Assembly (NCBI RefSeq): GCF_016906535.1
Contig: NC_057377.1
Coordinates: 1,798,001 to 1,862,000 of the forward strand
Direction of reading: 5' to 3'
Source of the DNA: Rhizoctonia solani
Taxonomy: Eukaryota; Basidiomycota; Agaricomycetes; Cantharellales; Ceratobasidiaceae
Length of the DNA: 64,000 nucleotides
In this document: positions 48,801-61,824 of the stretch, piece after piece
How the letters are laid out: every line of letters starts with the position of its first letter
Numbering within the stretch: position 1 is the first letter of the stretch
Program-made: the position numbers and the translations under genes
Notes under the pieces: model-generated
Seen by the model: only the letters and a program-made list of their open reading frames with translations
What the model was told of the DNA's origin: nothing
Database searches by the model: none

Positions 48801-49293
48801 TCACCTCTCCTAGACGTGCGTTTGTGGCTTTGATGGAGATGCTAACCCAGTTCTTCAGCGTCTCGTTCCACTGCACCTCGCTACTCGATCCCGCTCCCAG
48901 CTCCTTGTGAAATATGCTCCAGATCTGGTCCAACGGGTAGGCTGCCACAAATCTTTCGAGAATCGTAATTGCAGACGGAGATAGCGGTGGGACAGTCAGC
49001 ACGTTCAACGCTCCTAATACGAGACTCCCACATCCATTTGGCGGACAGAAAAAGTGCCACAGTAGTTCAGTCTGACCTTCCCACGCAGGGAACACATATC
49101 CGAGAATCGTAGATTGGAGTGTCACAAGCTGTCTCGTGCTGGGAGGGGTTGCGAGTTTGGGAGACCCTTGTGGATTGGGATGAGCCCCCAACGATAAAAG
49201 AGGCGCGCTAAGTAGAAAATGGAGCTCATCAAGTGAAGGGATGGGTTGACGTAGCCGAGTGATGATCTCCTGGAGGGAGATCGTGGTTGTCAT
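45823..49293 (-). CDS. TEL2: Telomere length regulation protein Tel2/TELO2
   Basis: Core of the TTT (Tel2-Tti1-Tti2) complex, which with Hsp90 and R2TP folds and stabilises PIKK kinases such as TOR, ATM and ATR. The start at 49293 (MTTTISLQEIITRLRQPIPS) is the first ATG of the continuous coding frame. Five main exons: the first ends GVLAPR at a GTACGT donor near 48780; then EFMLETCKATERIIHSVATN, joined by a 47-nt intron to STETTSKLAQ and to about 48010; then the exon to about 47090, with the Tel2 signature LIVKTSTSPTFIRSVGTYLS and RCGMLVAEIVSGGKLNFGGW, followed by an acidic DSDDDSLVGY segment; then RPVYLAELGALL, YELDRFEERRQSVLVALVAC and HHQYSTSQRFTMLNALALGA; the protein ends RRSIPWN at 45823. 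The DSDDD segment resembles the CK2 site known to recruit R2TP (inference). Confidence 0.85.
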
Positions 49294-49766
49294 TCCGAGG
49301 ATTTGACATCCATAGCACGTGGCAATTTCCCATATTTCTGGTATCCTTCGGTCCAAATCCAGATTGTAGGCAGCCCAACTTCGCGTGCAATTTTAATGAA
49401 TCGGTTCTATTTAAGCCATCATGCATGGTACACCACTTGAGAGAATTGACTGGAGATTACATAAAATGTTTGTGTACACGCGCAAAAAGAAGCACTTGAG
49501 GTCAGACCTTCAACTCTATAAAATATATACTATTGAAGTCGATGAATGAATTTCACTTTGGCACCCGCTGGCTTGCACTACATGAGCTCCTTGTTTAATT
49601 CTAAGAAAAAAAGAAATATATATGGGCCTGAGTACTCTGGTGGTATGAAAAATAGAGGTTTATGACGACTGGTGGCAAAAAGCCGGGTAAACATTATGTT
49701 TAAATCATCACATGGAGCGAAAGGAAAAGTGTGCATGTAGTGACATCGCTCCGACGCAAACAGCCG
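49294..49766. other. Intergenic between TEL2 and NLR unit 4
   Basis: No gene seen. It holds the TEL2 promoter and the 3' UTR of the NLR gene. Confidence 0.5.
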
Positions 49767-52700
49767 CTAGTCGGAGACGTAGCATCCCGACCACCTGGCA
49801 CCTAACAGCAGCTCCTGTTGCGGGATGTGCCATACTCTGTCTTCTGTGGCAACGTACTCGAGATGTGGTGATGGCCAGATGTGCCAAGAGGTAAGCTCAT
49901 GAGGTATCCACATCAATGGTCCTAAGATATCGTCTGTGACCCATCCATCCTCTCTTATCTGCCAACTTTTCAGACGCCAGGGGCGACAGCGTATCGGTAT
50001 TATAGGACTAGGCGATGGAATGAATGGTAGCATGATGTTGAGCACTGTATGCCGCGTATTCCACACCCGTATCGTCTGATCTTGCTTGGAGTACGACGCC
50101 ACTCGGGAACAATCCGGCGATAGTGACACAGATGTGACTTCTCCACCATGACCCCAGAACGGACCTGCGTCCAGTGTATTTCTTGATAGGTCCCACACAC
50201 GTACACTACAGTCGCGCGACCCAGTAGCTAAATGGCTAGAGGCGGACGAAAATGCAAATGCTGTGAGCTGATCGGTATGACCATGAAGTGGCCCCGCAAC
50301 ATGAGATTGATCGAGAGTGCTAATGACCTGAACGCTATGATCAATGGGGCTGTATGCGGCATGAAGGGGTAAGTCTGTCCCTGGGGGGGCGATTCGATAC
50401 AAGGGGATGGGGGTGACAATCGGGGAATTATGCCATTTCCATATAGGCTGGCCGTTGGAGCTACCATACTGTGTGAATGATACAGGCAAGGTGACCTGAA
50501 GAGGGGGATAAATTGCCCATATTCTGACGGTCTCATCAGAAGATCCAGAGATGATTCGACCCCCATCCGATGAGTACCTAACTGACCAAATTATGTCCGT
50601 GTGACCAACAATTGGACCCGCAACAAGTGACCCATTGCTAGTCCTCCACACTCGTACAGTATGATCATGAGAGCCGGATGCAACAAGTGTGCCATCAGGC
50701 GATACTGACACCGAGTTGACACCACCCGTATGACTCGGAAAGCGAGTGGTCACGGCTGACCCATCAGACACCCTCCACACACGAACGGCCTTGTCGCCTG
50801 ACCCACTGACAAGTCGACTGCCATCGGGAGTGAACACAACAGAGTTGACAGAGCCTGTGTGACCTCGAAAGGGGGAAGCAACAGGGGCGCCGTCGTCCGA
50901 GCGCCATAGTCGGATAGTTTTGTCGGCAGAAGCAGAGGCAATGAGAGTGCCGTCGGGTGAGTACGTCACGGAAAGGACTGAGCCGGTATGACCGTGCAAC
51001 GGGCCCACAAGGAGTGCACCACCAGTGTCCCATATACAAACGGTCTTGTCCAAGGAGCCAGAGACTATGCGCTTGCTGTCGGGTGAGAACGAAATCGACC
51101 AGACCCAGTGGGTGTGACCCTGACACGGGCCGGCAACAGGAGTACCAGTGCGCACATCCCATACTCGGATAGTGAAATCATCTGAACCTGAGGCAAGTAA
51201 TCCGCCATCAGGCGAAAATACAACCGAACGAACGCAGTTGGTGTGGGCCTTGAATGGACTAACAAGTAACGCCTGATTGTATGCGTTTCGTATACTCACT
51301 TTTCCGTTTTTGCATCCAATTGCAACTCGACTCCCATCCAGTGAACAGGCAACCGAAAATACTTGAGATTGAGTATTCCAGGTATTCAATGCGGCTGTAT
51401 TTCTATGCCAGTTTATCAGGCCGCCCTTGAGTTCCAGCAGCCCCTGTGTTCGGCGCCAATAGTTTTTGTACACCAGACTCGACCTCGGCCACCATGGAAG
51501 CCATGAGATGTATATGTGCGGAGTAGACTTCGCCGCTCCGCTCGACGCAAAACCTGCCACAAACTTCAGCGAGTCGTCCAGCAGGGGCGCCATGTCAGGT
51601 GTCCGCTGCTTCGATTGCTACTCACAACAATAGTCAGATAGTTTCAGAGACGTGTTATCAAGCACTCACCACAACCCAACCTTTTGCCTTCCCCAGAGAA
51701 TTTGTGCCTACCACCAACTCGCCTCTCACGCTAAGCACCTCTAGCCAGAACAGCAGTCGCTTGGTCAGGAACCCCCTGAGCAGGATCCGTAGGATGCCTG
51801 AATGTGGTGAGTGCGCAAGGTGATCAGCCCAGTGTCGACACGCATATGAGAGTGCGGGCGAGATTTTGCGTTGTATCCTGTTTTGTAGGTCGGAGACATC
51901 GCGGTCAAGGATGCAGGATGAAGGCAGGTCGCATATGTTGAACCGTAGCTGCTGCTCCATTATTCTGAAGCATCGCTCTGCTAGATCTTGACTGTATAAT
52001 GTATAGCTAAATTGCTCCATCGATAAGTAGTGTGCTAGGGTTGGTAGTGGGCCAGATTCACTACTTGCTAACGCCAGTTCGTTACCAGTTACCGGACGCA
52101 GCGCACTCAGCAGCGGCCGCAACACCGTATATAATCTCTGTACGTCGGATATTTCGTACAATCCAGCTACGGTATCCACACTGATCGGCTCCCGGGTAAA
52201 CAAGTTAAGGCATACAAGCATTCGTATGAATTGCTCAGCATTCGGGTGCTTCCATCCTGCGTTTTGGATGCAGTCAAGTCCAGTCCTGAAAAGCTCGCTA
52301 ATCCTTGCATTTTGTGTCACAACTTCGGATGTCATCTCGACCACCGAAAGAATATGCTTATATCTGTCTGACCGTCGGTAACCGGATTTGACTGTACGGG
52401 CGATGTAGGCCGCATTCTTGAAGTGGAGACTGGATTGGAGCACAAGCTGACTGAGCTGAGCTGATGAGAGCGGCACACATGATAGCTCCTCTTCGAGAAA
52501 CCGTAAGATATCGGCTTTCAGACACGTAGGCTCCAGGGCATCCAAGTCCAACCTTGCGCACGGTGCGTGTTCTTGAGCTGTATTTGTCCACATATATGAC
52601 GTTGGCTGGGTCGATATAAATAATCGCAGTGGTAAGCCCGTAAAGCACCGGAGCAGCACATCGAGTATGCTACTTCCGTTACCACTATGATCATCGTCAC

Positions 52701-54062
52701 ATTCGTCTAAGCCATCGATCACAACCACAGCACCATCAGAGACGGCGTCTCCGACCTTCTCCAGTGGATCTTGAACCAACCGCTCCCATTGCGTTTCTGG
52801 GCTTGTTGGATGGGCCCCAGCCCCTGCTTCAAGAATTCCGTGTAATGCAAGTCGAAATGACATGGAGTAACGGGAAAGCTGATATGCGATTGTCGGTATG
52901 ATCCGTGTTGTGTCTCGACACTCGGCGGAGGTGCGAGTGCAAAAAAAACTTGCACCCAGCAGCCCTCGATGTTCAAGTTGCTTGCAGAGCGTGTATGCTA
53001 TTGTTGTCTTGCCAACTCCTTGCATACCCTTCATCCAGTAGACTCTGGGTGCATTAGGGTCGTACAGCCATTGATCAAGAGATGCCAAGACTTCTGTATG
53101 TGTCCCTTTAGTGCATGCTCTGCGTCCAATCCCTATTGACATAAACGAGCTATATGCTGCTTTCCTTGCTGGGCACAGCGTTTCCTCGAGTGTGCTCTGC
53201 ATGTATGCCCCGTTAAAATATAATCCAATACACAAGCACGAGACAAAATACCGCCACGATCTGCTGTATGTGTGCCCGTTTTTTTGCCTTGAGATTATAC
53301 TTTAGTTTTGACACTATGTGAGTTTCATTGTCCATGATACGCAAGCGTACACCTGCCTCAAGCTGCTTCAGAAGCTCAATCACTCGCCAATAATACTCCG
53401 TTTCTTCGCCGCTACTCTCTTGTTCCAAACGGATCTGCTGACTGAGCTCAGGATGTTGTTCTCCTGCTTCCGTTTCTTGTGCCTTTCGTTCTATCTCGCT
53501 GCTATCTGTATCAGTATAACCCAACCGATCGCGCTACAAGCGATGTACATACGTGACGAGTCCATACATACAATCCGATGCACTCCAATGACCTTGTTTT
53601 ACTAGCCGCTCGGCGAGCGAGTCGCACAGTTCCTTGAGCTCTGATATAAGTTTCATCTCATTATTAGTGCCTTCTTTCTGTAGATAGCGTGTCTCAGCTT
53701 TGCTTGGAGGCAATAATAGTCAAGCGCACCTCCATCGTATCGGAAAAGCCGAGTAGATCATCTATAGCTGAGCCCAGCCGAGGTAATAAGCCTGAGCTCT
53801 CTCTCAGCCGACGAAGTGAGATATTTAAAGCTGCCCAAGCTGTGTTGGGTGTGGTCGTATCTGCATATAATGCGTTGGCACTTTGTGCTTTTTGTTCAGC
53901 GTGAGTAAGGCTAACGCTTGACGGTGAGCACGAGGATCCCTGCTCCGAAGCTGGTGATTTTTCATTGAGCTCAGATCGCTGCGACGGTGAGCGAGGTTTA
54001 GAGCGACCAAGCCAATCTGGAACTGCCAGCTTTGATCCCGAAATCTTGGATCTGAACAGCAT
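49767..54062 (-). CDS. NLR unit 4: diverged NACHT-WD40 protein
   Basis: Member of the same NACHT-WD40 family, on the opposite strand 33 kb away, about 1348 aa. Proposed exons: 54062-53730; 53677-53553; about 53500-53345; a small exon to about 53255; 53196-51670; 51617-49767. The exon plan mirrors units 2 and 3. The N-terminus differs (MLFRSKISGSKLAVPDWLGR) but the helical segment is alignable (ISLRRLRESSGLLPRLGSAI, ISELKELCDSLAERLVK). The NACHT domain has P-loop GMQGVGKTT, SFFCTRTSAECRDTTRIIPT and Walker B VVVIDGLDECDDD. The region before the propeller has TPHIYISWLP as in the others. The WD40 part has at least eight repeats and extends to a C-terminus ending CYVSD. All frames are open, so the gene seems functional. 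The linker before the helices is shorter and Ser-rich. Confidence 0.8.
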
Positions 54063-55191
54063 TATACCGTAGTCTGTGGTAGACTACGTTCTTCTTGAGC
54101 GTTAGTTTATAGCATGCCAAACGCGTGACTAACAGACTTTTGGCGCTTCTTTGACTGTATCTGAACCGAGTACAAGGCTGGTGCTTTGCGTATTTACGTG
54201 GCAGTCGCGAAACTGGAAATTCGCACGCGAACCCTATGATTACAAATGAAGAGGCTGTGCTCTCATATTACCGTTGTGACGTTGTATTCATCATCTTGAG
54301 AGCGCGGGTAAGTCAGAGCTAAATGTAAGATAATCTCCGCTCCGACTATGGTGTAGCGAGCTGGGGTTTCCGTGGAAAAATCCCCGTGAGCATATATATG
54401 AAGTATGCAAACAAATACAACGCATCATGTGGATACGCATACAAAATATCTAGCTATGATACTGACATTTCAACACATCGCGCATGGAGCCCTAAGCTTG
54501 TACCGAAATCACGACTTTGGTTGGCATATTAAATGTAGCCATATCCAAGCTAATGGGTGTATTATCTTTGTCTGGCCATGGTTTCTGGACCTTACTCCTA
54601 CTGCCCGTCTATGATTGATTTAGTCACATTCATTAATGCTTTTCTTAATATCCAAACAGAGTAACATGTCGGGGGTCTTTATGAAGCAGAGATTTTTTAT
54701 GTGAATCTATCGCCTTGCGCGCCATATAGCATATATGAAAATGAAGAGTGAAAACACACTACTCATGTACACCAAGTTCCTATTTGGATGAAGGATCAAC
54801 CTCACATCGATGACTAGATAAAACAATCGATCGCTTAGGTGATAAAGTCCGAGTATAAATTAACTGTAACCGGTGTGGCTTAAGGCTGGTTTCGTCATGG
54901 TCTACTAAGATTGCAATGGCATCGGGCTGGATCGTATTGAAATTATCCATTGATTTGAATTCATACATCCGAAGTCGAACACCCTCAACATTCCTTTACA
55001 CGAATCATCAATGAATTCCTATAAGTCAACGCATACAGCACATAGAAAAGAAAAGATACAACATGTAAATATCACACCACATAGATCCTACACCTATTAG
55101 CCGTCGCCACAGATACTAACAAAACCCTGTCTATAACCCATCGCCATACACACCCCTAAGCTATCATCCACACGTATCCGGCAGACTCAAC
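54063..55191. other. Intergenic upstream of NLR unit 4
   Basis: No gene recognised in 1.1 kb of AT-rich DNA. The CACGTG/TATA promoter layout of units 1-3 is not evident here, so unit 4 has a different promoter. Confidence 0.5.
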
Positions 55192-58100
55192 CTACTCGGC
55201 CAGGCTACTCAGAGTCTCAACCACGGTCCTCATGTTTGGTCTCACACCTGGGTTCAGGTTCCAGCACGCCTGGAGCAAGCCCCAAACCTGATCCGACCTC
55301 GACTTGGATATGAACACGGTGTTTGTCGGCCGCGGTGGAATCCGTCCCTTGTTCGCCACCTCCAGTACCACGTTCGAGTCTGACTGACCAGCAAACGGAG
55401 CAGCCGATGTCCAGATCTATTTGCACAGGGTTGGCACCCGAAGTATAGCGAGAACAAGAAAACGCCCATACCTCTAGAGCTGTGCATGCAAACGCATACA
55501 CGTCGCTTTGTGTCGTCCTTTGTCCTGGGAACCTCGTCTTCGGGTTTAGGTAGTGGTGTAGTTCTGGTATAATCTATCAGTATTTCCAGCAATAGCAGAA
55601 CAGTAATTTAGATCGTACCAGGTGCCATCCACCTCCCATCGCCCCAGTGTAGTCCCCATTCTGGGAACCCCAGCTCCTGGTTCTTCTCGATCGCTGTCAG
55701 GATACCATACCCAGTTACCATGACTCTATCGTCTTCGGAAACAACCAGGTTCACACCCCTAAAGTCGCCGTGCACCACTTCGGGTCGCTCGCATCAGGTT
55801 CATCAGCCAAGCCAGAATAACAGCACGTACGCTTTGCTTCCTCGTGCAGGAACCTCAGTCCCTCCGCAGCCTGTAGTACGATCTCTGTCCTATCTGCGCC
55901 TGGATTCGCCAGCAGATACTGTATCACGTTCCCTCTCCCAGCAACCGGCATCACTAGCCCGAATGCTCCATGCCGGGGCATGACGCAGCTGATAAACATA
56001 TGGACATTTGGATGAAAGAGTGTACGCCAAGTGTCAATATCTCGTCGGAGGCGCTATAAAGTATACGGTATAAGTAGTTGACAAACGGGAACCTGAGGAG
56101 TGCCACCCACCCTGCGAATTCGACTAGGCGACTCGACAGCTCGTAGATACCGGATTGTAACAGGCTGTATCCCAAGCCAGGTTGCAGTACTTTCACAGTC
56201 ATATCAGCCTATGTTCTGGGATGGAAAACGACTCAAAGCGTGATCGATACTCACTGTGTGAACGAGACCGCATCCTGCCCCACTGGAGTCTTACCAACCC
56301 TGGATATCTCGTTTGTGATGTCCCGTTCCGCGGGGTAGTGACCAGTCACTCTCCACAGGTACACCAGCGCCTCTCGGAAGCGCGAAGACTCGGGGTGTCC
56401 GGTCGCTATATCCTGCAGCTCCATATTAGTCATGCTCGGACTGCATACTGTACTCCTAACGAATAGCACACCTGTCGCAAGACTTGCATGAACCCATCCA
56501 CTGCATCCAGCCCTTTCCTCGCCAGTTCTTCCAGCCCATTCGGATCACTCAGCACCTCCACCGGGTCCGTCCTCCTCACCAGCGGCATAGAACCCATATT
56601 CGGCGTTGCACCTTGGCTCGATGACCCAGAGTACGGCGTCTGCGACCCCGTCATGTCGTTCAGCCGGTTCGGGTTCACATATGGCCCGGGACTTTGGTTC
56701 GCAGGACGGTAATGCGATGAGGATGCGGTCGGTGCAGGGGAGGCGCTCTTCACAGGTGGAGAGAACGTCGAATTTGGATTGGAGTACATTCGTTCAGGAA
56801 CGGGTGCATAGCTTCGCTCTCGCTCTGTGAATCCTGACCCGCCAGGGTTGGAGTACAGTGGCGCGGCGGGAGGTGGAGGCTTGGGTGAGGAGTTATCCAG
56901 CTCTCGCATGGGCGGCACAGGGTCAACAGGCGAAGGCGAGACACCGTTATAGATCTAGTCTCTTGTGTTAAACGATGGCCATAGTGTAATAAAGGCACCA
57001 ACCTCGAACCCTTGCCCCCTCGCAAACTCGACCAAATTTGTGCTCAGCTGGTCGATCGAGTCAGAGATCCGTCCTACTCCATCGTTGGGCTGAATTCGCG
57101 ATAATCGAACAAGTATGTTCCGAATGATTCTTCCATAGCACGTCAGATTTTTCTTTATACCAAACTTCAGCATGGCGTGCAACTTACGCCTCGCCCAGTG
57201 AATGCACACTCCCAGGTGGAGGAGGCCATACCATCTCATCGTGCGATATCAGGAACTTCAGCAACTCCTTCACTTGCAGCTGCAGCATCTTGCACATTTC
57301 CTGATTCAATCATATCAGCATCAGGTATTGGCTAACAGTGGTTATAGAGGAACGAGTAGAAATGGCACTCACCGCGTACTCTCCCAGCGCATCGCACGCG
57401 CCGTCTACGTCCTCTACCAGGCACAGGAGCGAGTCCTCGTTGAGCATCGCCTCATCTTCTCCGTTATCTCCATTCGTCACAAGCATTACCTCAGTGCCCA
57501 CCGTTTTTGCTGAAAGCAATCGGTCAGCATTATTCCCCTGGCGGCCAAACGCGGACTTACACGAAGCCGCCGAGTCTCGATGGCCCAGTCCAGGCCGTAC
57601 AAAGTCACCTGGCTTCGGATACCCATAGTTGTTCCTCGGTTCTTCGTACCCATATCCTCCGGGCGTACGAGGCCCGGGAGGCATCACAAACCCTCCTGAA
57701 AACCCTCGGTCCGGTCGTTCCCTCGAGTCATCCCTCGAACTAACTCCCGATCGACTGCCACCACGTTCACGGTACTCTAGCACCAGGGCCCGGCCAAAGT
57801 ACTCCTTCCTCAGGTCGAACTGCTCTGAATACAAGAGGAAAGCTTCCTTGAGATTTGCATGCGCAGATTTGAGTGCCGTAGTTGGAAAATCGGGATCGGT
57901 TGTTCCTGTAGGAACATACGGATCAGTTTCACATTAACAGCAAGAGTTGACAAACATCTAGAATCTCACCTGAGAAACCTGGAAGACTCGTGAACACTGA
58001 TCCTGGCGTTGATACGCTCGCAGCTGTCAGAGCGGGGGTAGCAGGGACGGTCGAAGACGATATTGTCGTTCCAGGAGCGGGAGGAAACAATCCGGCGCCG

Positions 58101-59023
58101 CTGACAGCATTGGCAGTGACCGCAAGATGTTCGTGAAGTAGAAAGCGAGCGGCGATGGCTTGGGGATATGACTTAGTTATGGCCTGGATACATCAAAAAT
58201 AAGTGAGATCAATCACGTGTTAAGCAAGTCCAGAAACGAGCAAGGGTGAGAAATTTGGCTGCGATGGATACGTGATATCATCCGGACACGTACCAATACA
58301 TCGTCGACGCGTTTCGACTCTAGCAAGGCTGTTCGTAGTCGGTATGCTGCCGAGTTGGCCATATATATGTCCTTCCACACGTGTTCGTATGCAGGTGGTG
58401 AGATCTGCCAGTAATCAGAAATCAGCATTAAAAACTAATTTAAATTCACTCACCACAATCGGTCGTGAGTCTATCTCGTATCCATCGTAGTCGTCGGGGG
58501 CGTATCTATTGAAACTGCCCATGTCATCGGGTCAGGGTGTTATAGGGGTAAGGGGTATGTGGGATTACATACGGGTCGGATTCCTCATACGCTAGAGGCG
58601 TAGTTGGCTACGGCAAATGATAATCAGCAATTTAAGGTAGTTGCAGCTTGGACTTACCACCGATGTGCGGCGAGTGGGCCAGCCGGGGCGAGTAGAGGAA
58701 TGCATTGCGGTGGGTGTGTCAAACAAGGCTGGTCTGCACGTGCCCGGTTCACATAAGCCTTACAATTATCAATATGAATTTATTAGTCGTGACTTACTCA
58801 CTGCTGAAATCTTCGACTGTGTCGTCAATAACCGGCGATAAGGGAGTAGGTGGAATGAATCGGATCGTGGGGTTGGGTGCATCAGCGTCGAACCGGACCC
58901 GCCGCCACCCGGGTGTACCCGGTGTCTGAACTTGAGGGGACGTCGGAGTTCCTTTACAAATTAAAATTAATTCAGAAAGAACTTGTGGGAGAGCGACTTA
59001 CTTGGAGAGGGATAACTAGTCAT
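55192..59023 (-). CDS. Kinase-like protein with altered DFG (pseudokinase?)
   Basis: A long, many-exon gene starting at 59023 (MTSYPSPS, GTAAGT donor). The N-terminal half is low in complexity in places (RERGGSRSGVSSRDDSRERP, GGFVMPPGPRTPGGYGYEEP, PKPPPPAAPLYSNPGGSG) and contains helical stretches (KMLQLQVKELLKFLISHDE, RISDSIDQLSTNLVEFARG). The C-terminal part is a tyrosine-kinase-like fold: the Lys of VKVLQ, VIQYLLANPGADRTEIVLQA, AAEGLRFLHEEAK, LVHGDFRGVNLVV (HGD with Asn), RWMAPE-like end, QSDVYAFACTALEIW and WNLNPGVRPNMRTVVE. Two features are unusual: the glycine loop reads VGQDAVSF, and the DFG position reads TGYG (VMVTGYGILTAI), so the metal-binding Asp is absent. It is probably a pseudokinase or a weak enzyme. 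Exon joins were checked only around the core motifs. Confidence 0.7.
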
Positions 59024-59846
59024 GGCTAAGAACAAGTGGCGACACTTCGAGTCAACGCAACCTTTGTGGGCTTAGCGTCGGGGGCGCTACCACCCCCCTC
59101 CCATGTTTAGCAAGAACTACCCGGGGACACGGAGACAGTCTCGGTATGGATGTACAGGGTGAGCGCCAACTTTGGCGCCTAAGCCTTTATATAGGACGTA
59201 TGTGTCATATTTACGACATATCCAGACTTAATGACTCGGGTGGTATAACGTAGGCCGAGCTAAATTGTTCGCGGAACGGAGCTAAAACTATTCATGGATG
59301 GGAGAGCTAATATTCGTCTTGTGGCAGCGGTACCGCGCATCTATCTGTCTGGTTGGGGGGTTCGTCAATTACTTGATCTCAAGGTAAATAAAATAAAAAA
59401 AAAGCTCTTCTACACCAAGCAATTGATATGTCAAGCACACTGGGGTGAGCATACCGATTGGGAGCAAGCAACAGCTATTCCCTTTTCTCAATGTTCTACA
59501 GGCTGGTGCTCAATAAGAATATAAATCTTAAACATAGTTTAAGCTGAGCAAAACGAGTTGGTTCGATCGATCTAAATGGGGAAGCGCATATACAGCAAAT
59601 GCGCTCAAACCATCGCGCGTCGCTTTAATTATTGGATACCTGCGCTTCAATATTCCTGGTACCCAACGGCACTTTGACTGAAATTCTTTCCAAATCCCTC
59701 TGATACAATCGATACAAATGCAGCTCGCTCAGGATGCAGATACAACTATTAGTTTATTAACATTCATCCCCTAAGTTCTTATAGCAGGCTTCATAATCAG
59801 ATATGACCACAATTAATAAAGAAGCTACTCGCTGAAACCAAAAGTA
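59024..59846. other. Intergenic
   Basis: No gene recognised between the kinase-like gene and the Gly-rich protein. It includes the kinase promoter and the 3' UTR of the Gly-rich gene. Confidence 0.5.
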
Positions 59847-60290
59847 TCAGAAACTCGATGAACTGAAACCACCACCACTATCACATCCACCGCTGTATCC
59901 TCCGCCGCTGTATCCCCCACCACTGTCACACCCACCGCTATACCCTCCACCTCCGCTATTACTCCCTCCACTGTATCCTCCGTTAGCATGGCCATCTCCA
60001 CTGTGGCACCCTCCACTATGGGAGGGGGCAGGGTCAACGACCGGAGTAGGGAAATAAATTGGATTCATCGCAGGATTAGTTCCAGAAACCAAGTAGGCAT
60101 TCGTATCAGACTGGGCTCCTCTGTATTGTGTACTCGGTGGCACAGGTTTGGAAGCAGTGGTTCGAGGAGGCCTTTTATCCTGGCTGGGCGGCACGTCATC
60201 CTTAAAAGTATTAACGACACCGGGGGCTTTGGCATCAATGTCAAAAGTGGGCTCTTTCTCTTTGAAAGCTTTGCTAGATTTACACCCCAT
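59847..60290 (-). CDS. Small Gly/Ser-rich protein with acylation signal
   Basis: A single-exon frame of 147 codons. It begins MGCKSSK: Gly2 plus Ser in position 6 fits the N-myristoylation consensus, and Cys3 next to it fits palmitoylation, as in dually acylated SH4-type membrane anchors. Residues 10-90 are charged and Pro-rich (FKDDVPPSQDKRPPRTTASK). The C-terminal third consists of Gly/Ser repeats with spaced Cys: GGYSGG and GGCDSGGG recur at least twice, ending GGGFSSSSF. There is no signal peptide. I know no named family. The likely picture is a protein anchored to the cytosolic face of a membrane with a flexible, Cys-containing tail. A second open frame on the same strand (60037-59825) is a shadow of the repeat region. 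Confidence 0.65.
   Translation of the reverse strand: MGCKSSKAFKEKEPTFDIDAKAPGVVNTFKDDVPPSQDKRPPRTTASKPVPPSTQYRGAQSDTNAYLVSGTNPAMNPIYFPTPVVDPAPSHSGGCHSGDGHANGGYSGGSNSGGGGYSGGCDSGGGYSGGGYSGGCDSGGGFSSSSF
59860..60000 (-). repeat. GGYSGG/GGCDSGG coding repeat
   Basis: Within the gene above. Tandem short units encoding GGYSGG, GGCDSGG and variants make a Gly/Ser/Cys-rich tail. Repeats of this type expand and contract easily. Confidence 0.6.
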
Positions 60291-61824
60291 GATTGAAAAG
60301 TGTACCAGAGCGGGATGAGGAAGTGATGGACGAATGTGATGAGGAATCCTTCGTTTAGACAGTGATTATTATTTATAACCTGACAACCATGGATTCCGTA
60401 CTATCAGTTTGTCAAAACATTGCACAGGAGATGCCGAAACGCGATGCTGAGTCTGACTCGCCATCAGATAATAGCTCCTCTCGTGCCCGAACTTATACAG
60501 CCCCGACGACCAAGAGCCAATGCGGTGCGCCTGCTTGATCGGCATAACCCATATTTAGTCATATTGGCCCGGTATTTCATTTTACCGAGGCCATGCTGGC
60601 ATATATGAGTGAGAGCTGGCCCAGGAATTGTAAATCGCACCAATAATGACAGCTCGAGTCAGGACTGAAAATGCGAGCTTAATACAGTATTGCACTCGTC
60701 TATTGTGTTACGAGAGTAGACACAGTCTCGGAGCCTCATGAACTTTGAACCTTAGTCGAATTTAGGCCTGTTGACCAATTGGTGAACTCATTCAATTGAT
60801 ACGATGCAATCTTATTTTAAGTGGTTTTATCTCAATTAGTTGTTCTAACCCCATATCTACTCGGCTCTCTGTCTGGAAAAATCGGTGAATATTGATCTGA
60901 ATTCATCGTTAGTTGTTCATGAAGGAAACTAAAGATCATCCTATGATCACGCACTACCGGTAATAGTTTATAGCTTATGGAAACACAACCTGGAGATCTT
61001 CCCGTACTGTCGCATGAGGAAACCACATAATCTACGACGAATGAGCCTCAATCTTTCTAGCTTCTCGTTTGGACCACGATCAATAGTTTTCTTGGCTCAC
61101 GTCGCATGTAGCTTGCCTCAGTTACCCTGCTGAGGTGTGGTCTCATTTCATCGTCGATCATTTTCCTTGCCTTTGAGCACCAATGTCATCCAACAATCTC
61201 AATGGGAACTCATGCACTCGTTTAGTTACTTCTATAAACTCATTCAAGATCTAGTAGTGCTCCACAAAATTGCTTCCAAGTAGTTCCCATTACCAACTGC
61301 CTATATTGACACTGATACCTCACTAGAGCAGGTTTAATATTCTGGCCAGCAAGGTAGTGGCATGTATCAAGGGAAATACTGAGTAACTTGATCGTGTGGA
61401 CATCATTCACAATTACTACAATCTCATCTTTTGATGGACCAGCTATTTCTGCTCTCCTCTTTGCACAGTTTATCCATCGTCTTGTGCAAGTCAACCCAAA
61501 CGAATTTTTTCATCTAAGCAAGATAATTCAGCTATTTACCGCAGAAGTGGCAATCAATACGAAGGCACCCGATCCATATAGCATACATTAGTGAGCTTTT
61601 TATCGTCTTATTGCAGACACTGGTGATTGTTTATATCTAATGTCAAGTTTCCATTTCGTGTTTTTTTTTTGTTTTGTTTTTTTGTTTGTTTGTTTTTTGT
61701 TTGTTTTTTGTTTGTTTGTTTGTTTTTTTTTACCAGAGGCGTTCCTGCTTACGACCCGGCACTACAATCATCACAGCGACCTTGCCATAATCCTTAACCC
61801 CACGTTCATTTGAACCTTATTATT
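60291..61824. other. Intergenic left of element copy 2
   Basis: No supported gene. An 84-codon frame on the minus strand at 61240-61494 reads plausibly (IVNDVHTIKLLSISLDTCHY) but has no family signature. The T/G-rich tract at 61661-61731 lies at the right. Confidence 0.45.
61661..61731. repeat. T-rich (GTTT)n low-complexity tract
   Basis: About 70 bp of T runs interrupted by single G (GTTTGTTTGTTT and longer T runs), about 95 bp left of element copy 2. It may be a degenerated microsatellite or the poly-A tail of an inverted retroposon; neither can be shown. Confidence 0.7.
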
